40,493 nt of DNA, from IMG/VR virus record IMGVR_UViG_3300017963_000439, positions 1 through 40,493 of that record; one strand, written 5' to 3'. Shown one piece after another: positions 37,401-40,493 of this stretch (position 1 is its first letter; each line of letters opens with the position of its first letter). The translations under genes were made by a program, and so were the position numbers. This stretch comes from a virus. The notes beneath the pieces were generated by a model that had not been told where the DNA came from, ran no database searches, and was given only the letters and a program-made list of their open reading frames with translations.

Positions 37401-37501
37401 GTGAAATTGACCGCGTCCTCCGCAGCAACTACGCTATAGGGCGCAAAGTACATGAGCTCCGCGGTTTGATGCAGTCGCTACACTACGCCGTCCGGAAATG
37501 A
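34466..37501 (+). CDS. Portal protein precursor with intein, T4 gp20-like
   Basis: The 1011-residue precursor would give a 588-residue portal after removal of the 423-residue intein (243-665). The C-terminal extein has features of T4 gp20-type portals: ALIYRLQRAPERFAFYVDTG, an internal QQYKKKRYINPRTNKLD, AQDEDIFIPVVNG and VEVLGGPSWQHMEDIEYFLN. The N-terminal part includes DYESMDDYGEVAATLNIYAD. It forms the dodecameric ring through which DNA enters. The C-terminal tail has a Met/Gly-rich stretch (MGGGMGGMTM). The stop overlaps the next ATG. Confidence 0.88.
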   Translation: MSLLGDTLRRVRGLFARDKEQVQMRLSSGATSSFMPGTSYDLLQSYGYDVIADYLRLEQDLMSRFVDYESMDDYGEVAATLNIYADDATQPDTPTNKRVWVDSPDKDLAQLLNDFLHRVLRVEEDQWSICRTMCKYGNDYEEIVVHPEEGVVALNHLPTHTVRRVEGPRGELYGFVQDFNRRIGYTPKEFHDLVSKKMRTSPKSDRWGPDKTTGYDEVVPFEPWQVAHFRHRGKHRRSIYGYCLAGDSRVWTTEGAKAIEDVRPGDRVLFRHAGMLRTSKVQDQVCSGTKPLFKLRTKHRELRLTAEHPVLRWNGGKNNQWVPVGELELGDKVCVATNMPQMKGPPAFGLELLKEEERSRVRFTERGASAIRECSRVNSYAPRDEGIRPAAAAQGITRGQLEELLEGHSSLERAQARRFFESVGLPFFEGATALVRDARLTLPDFVTADIARLWGFLLGDGWVTDGQVYFARGVNEDQNLYYEGLLRALGLDVARIRDEEGVERQSYVSSTVLVSLLRRLGWTDGAHRKRVPSWVYTCSRELREAFVQGFQDADGWETTQGPEPYYHIELCNERLLRDLKNLIDGLGWVSGNIRERAERTSIIKGREVFSGKGYLLYYRKAPLSDGDFLFEKVEAIEADGEGPVYDIEIAARGHNFVAEGMVVHNSVLEPARWVWKRLVLLEDAALIYRLQRAPERFAFYVDTGNRPMNEALRLLHTVRQQYKKKRYINPRTNKLDLKLDMLAQDEDIFIPVVNGSESTRVEVLGGPSWQHMEDIEYFLNKLFAALHVPKAYLSQEEGVNRAILSSEDVRFARTILRVQQDMRLGIEKICRVHLAAIGIPPDKVEFDVRFTVPNSIFELAQLEVRNARADFASRVSEHVSREWMLSNVYHLTDEEIHTVLTQRDEELIHQMEVQGKAEAAMQKQMGGGMGGMTMSNPPPQRPLLTGRSPVANLIGEGAGAISLQELEKSGREDRKQMRGEIDRVLRSNYAIGRKVHELRGLMQSLHYAVRK
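35192..36460 (+). mobile_element. Intein in the portal gene (LAGLIDADG type)
   Basis: This 423-residue intein begins CLAGDSRVWTTEGAKAIEDV, has block B LRLTAEHPVLRWNGG, LAGLIDADG-like motifs LWGFLLGDGWVTDG and FVQGFQDADGWETT, and ends VYDIEIAARGHNFVAEG then MVVHN before Ser. The insertion point is YGY-SVLEPARW, a conserved portal segment. Codon choice in the central part is less GC-rich than the portal exteins, consistent with separate ancestry. Confidence 0.92.
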
Positions 37502-38397
37502 CCGAACGTAACCACATCGACGAAGAGGTGCTCGCTACGCTTCGTGCAGGAAGCTACGAGGAGCGCATCGAGCGAGTGCGGAAGGCACTCGATGAGGCGG
37601 ACTTCCTCGGCAGTGGTTACTGCCTGGAGGCCTCCTTCGCGAAGAGCGCCTTGGTCTCGTACGAGAGCGGTGAGCTCTGGCACGTTCGCCTCGCGGATCA
37701 CGGCAAGGGCCTCTTCGCCGTCGAAGGGCGGAGGACGTGTCTGCCAGCCGACGCGAAAGACCACGTTGAGAGCAACGCCCGTGAAGTGGCTGCGCTTCTC
37801 ATGGCGGGCAGTACGGACCAGGCTTTCGACCTTCTCCGCAGCATCGCCCCCATGGTCCCTGCGAAGCGGGATGAAGAAAGCGAACTCGTCCAGAGGATCA
37901 TCGCGGAGCACATCAACGCGCCCCGCCCCTGGAAGGAGCTGATGGCGGAGAAGGGCAGCGCTGTAGATGCCTTCCTTGAAGGCGTCGCAATCGACGGGGA
38001 GTGCAATCCCCCGGAAGCGCTGGACTTCCCGGTCGCGGACGCTCTGCCGATGTCCGAAAGCGAGGTGGAAGCTCGCCGCGATGGTGTGGTTGCGCGAATC
38101 AATAAACTCGTGGAAGCTCTTGACGCGTTGGGGGCTTCGGTGGAAAGCTCAAGAGGTCGTCTGCGTGAAAGCGCCGACTCTTCGGGTAGTTTCGAGCCTT
38201 CGTTCGAGGCTTTCTGTGAGGATCTGGAGTACGATGTGGGTAGTGTCCGCTCCGTGCTCGAGGGTGCAGCTTGGCAGTTGAGCGAAATCGTACCGCTCGC
38301 TAGGCTCTACGGGACGGTGTTGGAGCTCTATCCGGAGATCGAAAGAGCAGTCAGGTTCATCGAAGCGGTCGCGCAGCAGTGGAAGGCCGCGGACTAG
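37498..38397 (+). CDS. Hypothetical head-region protein
   Basis: This 299-residue protein overlaps the portal stop (ATGA at 37498). It is mixed in the N-terminal half (SYESGELWHVRLADHGKGLF) and mainly helical afterwards (VEARRDGVVARINKLVEALD), with a long C-terminal helix. No family is recognised. The position between portal and prohead core proteins suggests a structural or assembly role. Confidence 0.6.
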   Translation: MTERNHIDEEVLATLRAGSYEERIERVRKALDEADFLGSGYCLEASFAKSALVSYESGELWHVRLADHGKGLFAVEGRRTCLPADAKDHVESNAREVAALLMAGSTDQAFDLLRSIAPMVPAKRDEESELVQRIIAEHINAPRPWKELMAEKGSAVDAFLEGVAIDGECNPPEALDFPVADALPMSESEVEARRDGVVARINKLVEALDALGASVESSRGRLRESADSSGSFEPSFEAFCEDLEYDVGSVRSVLEGAAWQLSEIVPLARLYGTVLELYPEIERAVRFIEAVAQQWKAAD

Positions 38398-38411
38398 GAG
38401 GAGAGGAACAA

Positions 38412-39383
38412 ATGAAGCACATCGTTGTGCCCTCGCTCGCAGAGGACTTCGAGGCTCTCGGGCTCCAGGTTCCCGGCGGGGAGCTGCAGGAAGAGCGTTC
38501 GCGGGAAGAAGACGTCGCGGACCTCGCGGACTACGACGAGGCCGAAGACTTCGATTCGCTCGGTGAAGACGACGAGGAAGGGACCTTCGACGTCGACGCG
38601 TTCTTCGAGGCGCTCGAAGCGGTCTTCGAAGAGGCCGGCATCGACCCCGAGGACCTCGACGAAGAGGACCTCGACGAGGTCGTCGAGACCTTCTTCGAAG
38701 AGAACGACATCGACGCGGCGGGGGCCGACTTCGACGCGCTCACCGAGGTCCAGTTCAAGAAGAAGGCGCGCGGAGCGCTCGCTCGTGCGGCGTCCCGCAT
38801 CCGGAAGAAGCAGCGTCGTGGCAAGAAGGCAGCGCTCAAGCGCGCGGCGAAGAAATTCCGCAAGAGTGCGTCCGGTCGACGCTTCAGCAAGAAGTACACG
38901 AAGCTGAAGAAGCGGCTCGGTAAGAAGCGCATGGCTCAGATGGCCAAGCAGGGCAAGCGCATGACGAACGTCATGGGCGGCGCGTCTGCGGCCAGCGAGG
39001 ACTACGACGACGACATCATGGACACTCTCGAGGAGATCGAGGGGCTCGTGGGTGAAGTCGACGAGTCGAAGGCGCAGGAGGCCATCGCCGGCTTCAAGCA
39101 CATCTCCGAGATCGCCGAGATGCTGTCGCAGGCCTTCGCGTACTTTCACGAGACCGAGGACTACGAAGGTCTCGACGAGATGGCGGAGTCCTACGAAGAG
39201 CTCGCCGAGGCAGCGGACGCCTTTGCCGAGGCCCTCGAGAACGAGGAATTCGGTGCAGAGGATGCCGACGTCCTGGAGGCCTTCGAAGAGCAGACCCGGT
39301 TCGTTCTCAACGGCGCCGAACTCTACGAGGGCATCGTCGAAGGTGACAACGACGAGGACGAGGAGTACGAAGAGGGAAACTGA
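38412..39383 (+). CDS. Probable prohead core or scaffold protein with alternating charge blocks
   Basis: This 323-residue protein has three charge zones. Residues about 20-115 are extremely acidic (EDLDEEDLDEVVETFFEEND). About 115-195 are strongly basic (SRIRKKQRRGKKAALKRAAK). The rest is acidic and helical, ending DNDEDEEYEEGN. It sits where T4 places small core proteins between portal and protease. Charge-segmented, protease-sensitive core proteins are common in such phages, so I infer a scaffold or internal core role. ATG 38412 has AGGAGGAGAGG upstream. A tiny basic gene overlaps its stop. Confidence 0.65.
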   Translation: MKHIVVPSLAEDFEALGLQVPGGELQEERSREEDVADLADYDEAEDFDSLGEDDEEGTFDVDAFFEALEAVFEEAGIDPEDLDEEDLDEVVETFFEENDIDAAGADFDALTEVQFKKKARGALARAASRIRKKQRRGKKAALKRAAKKFRKSASGRRFSKKYTKLKKRLGKKRMAQMAKQGKRMTNVMGGASAASEDYDDDIMDTLEEIEGLVGEVDESKAQEAIAGFKHISEIAEMLSQAFAYFHETEDYEGLDEMAESYEELAEAADAFAEALENEEFGAEDADVLEAFEEQTRFVLNGAELYEGIVEGDNDEDEEYEEGN

Positions 39384-39547
39384 GTCCGGGCTGGCGCAAG
39401 CGCCGCACGGCGTATTCGAGCGGGCGGCTTGAGCTGGTCGGATTCGAGAAGACGAAGAACAGGAAGAAGAGGAAGGTCAAGAAGAAGTCGAAATCGGTCT
39501 TGAACTTCACGCCCTTCAAGGGCAACTTTCGGTGGCGGCGGTATTGA
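39380..39547 (+). CDS. Very small basic protein, start codon uncertain (CTG)
   Basis: An open frame of 55 residues lies between the core protein and the protease (SPGWRKRRTAYSSGRLELVG, then KNRKKRKVKKKSKSVLNF, then GNFRWRRY). It is extremely basic. No ATG, GTG or TTG is available; a CTG at 39380 overlaps the core protein's stop (CTGA), with GAGGG close before it. A frameshift from the core protein is an alternative. Its codon use and its fit between two genes favour a real gene. The basic charge suits binding to the acidic core protein or DNA. Confidence 0.5.
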   Translation: MSPGWRKRRTAYSSGRLELVGFEKTKNRKKRKVKKKSKSVLNFTPFKGNFRWRRY

Positions 39548-39548
39548 G

Positions 39549-40493
39549 ATGGAAGACAACGTGCTGACAGAAGACGCGGTGGCGGTCGACAGCTTGCCCG
39601 TGTTGCGCGAGTTTCTCGACGACTCACCCGCCCTCGAGTTGATCGAAGGCAAGACCGGGCGTCTCCGCGTTCGAGGCGAATTCGGACGCTACGACGAAGC
39701 GACCGAGAACAAGCGCCTCTACCCCAAGGGCCTGTGGGAGCGCGAGATCGGACGCCTGGAGCCCAGCTTCGGTCACCGCAAGGTCTTCGGCGAGCTCGAT
39801 CATCCCACGGATGGGAAGACGAAGCTGTCTCGCGTCAGCCACATCGTCACCGGTCTTCAGGTCTCCCCCGACGGCAAGGTGTACGGCGAGGCCGAGATTC
39901 TGCCGACCTCTCGGGGCCGTGACCTCGAAGCGCTCCTGCGAAGCGGGTGCCGCGTTGGAGTCAGTTCACGCGGATATGGCTCGACGAAGCCAGACAATCG
40001 CGGCTACGATGTGGTGCAGGAGGACTACAAGCTCGTGACCTTCGACTTTGTAGCCGATCCCGCCGACCAGAACGCCTATCCCGAGATCGTGAGCGAGGAT
40101 GTCGACGCCGACTCCGGTCGCTTCCTGTTCGAGGGAGTGGAGCTCCACATGCACGAGGACCGCGACGAGATTCCAGAGGTCGACGAGGATGCTTCCGACC
40201 TGGAGGCTCTTCTCGACCAGGCTCGGGCGGAAGGCAAGGCCGAAGCGGAGGAGACCCTTCGCGAGCGGCTCGCCACGGAGGTCCTCGATCGCATGGGCGA
40301 GCTCCGAGCCTCCGTCGAGGCCCAGGTCCGTGAGGAGGTGGCGAACGACTCGGCGCTGGCGGCGAAGGCCTCGGCTCTCGACAAGATTTGGGAGCTGATG
40401 CTGCCGTACGGCGCCCCCGCCAGTGGCGACGAGATCGCCCAGGCGCAGGAGGCCAAGATCGCGGACCTTCGAAGCCAGCTCTCCGAGCGCGAC
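39549..40493 (+). CDS. Prohead serine protease, T4 gp21-like (runs off the window)
   Basis: The window contains the first 315 residues. The protease domain has the prohead-protease features: FGRYDEATENKRLYPKGLWE, His85 in GELDHPTDG, and Ser139/Ser140 in VGVSSRGYGS, with DFVADPADQNAYP at its end (about residues 30-190). A highly charged helical region follows (LEALLDQARAEGKAEAEETL), which could be a fused scaffold segment. It would mature the capsid by cleaving scaffold and shell proteins. ATG 39549 is one base after the small basic gene. The C-terminus is outside the window. Confidence 0.85.
   Translation, partial: MEDNVLTEDAVAVDSLPVLREFLDDSPALELIEGKTGRLRVRGEFGRYDEATENKRLYPKGLWEREIGRLEPSFGHRKVFGELDHPTDGKTKLSRVSHIVTGLQVSPDGKVYGEAEILPTSRGRDLEALLRSGCRVGVSSRGYGSTKPDNRGYDVVQEDYKLVTFDFVADPADQNAYPEIVSEDVDADSGRFLFEGVELHMHEDRDEIPEVDEDASDLEALLDQARAEGKAEAEETLRERLATEVLDRMGELRASVEAQVREEVANDSALAAKASALDKIWELMLPYGAPASGDEIAQAQEAKIADLRSQLSERD

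Noticed and set aside
34544-37453. A 969-residue open frame on the minus strand across the portal gene
   Set aside because: It mirrors the portal and its intein codon for codon, has no domain I recognise, and no minus-strand gene is supported elsewhere. Long antisense frames are expected opposite GC-rich genes with strong third-position bias.

Overview
The window is a GC-rich, tightly packed stretch of a tailed-phage genome (or a contig from one). Every gene I can support is on the + strand. Most neighbours touch or overlap through ATGA, TGATG, GTGA or TTGA junctions. The hallmark set is a DnaB-type helicase, loader, Prim-Pol, SSB, RecA/UvsX-like recombinase, family A DNA polymerase, large terminase, gp20-like portal and a gp21-like prohead protease running off the right end. 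The order portal, core proteins, protease resembles T4-type head modules and suggests a contractile-tailed phage of an unusual lineage. The host cannot be named from the sequence. I saw no tRNA, rRNA, CRISPR or insertion sequence.

Layout: (1) 1-4129 holds two C5 cytosine methyltransferases, a sigma-region-4-like DNA-binding protein and small accessory genes. Both methyltransferases carry a second plausible protein in the +1 frame, and the first is interrupted by an HNH endonuclease gene. (2) 4130-4377 is a non-coding control region ending in a strong terminator. (3) 4378-9462 encodes two related winged-helix proteins, the second with three 23-bp iterons inside its gene (a candidate origin), then a helicase loader and a DnaB-like helicase with an intein in its P-loop. 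(4) 9472-20538 is the replication and recombination core: Prim-Pol, a GNAT/Mom-like protein, SSB, a UvsW-like helicase, a double MerR-like regulator, a RecA-like protein, two PD-(D/E)XK nucleases, zinc-ribbon proteins, RusA and a ParB-like protein. (5) 20628-27251 is one 2207-residue protein with a tandem pair of kinase-like domains, the second lacking key residues. (6) 27676-31299 is DNA polymerase with two inteins, one containing an out-of-frame HNH gene. (7) 31397-40493 is packaging and head assembly: probable small terminase, large terminase, portal with an intein, core or scaffold proteins and prohead protease.

The genes form one programme. Modification genes protect or mark the DNA, the initiator, loader, helicase, primase and polymerase replicate it, the recombinase and nucleases process branched intermediates, and the terminase packages it through the portal. 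The most unusual feature is the density of homing elements: four inteins plus two HNH genes nested out of frame inside other coding sequence. Dual-coding methyltransferases, an origin inside the initiator gene and the giant kinase/pseudokinase protein are the other main points.
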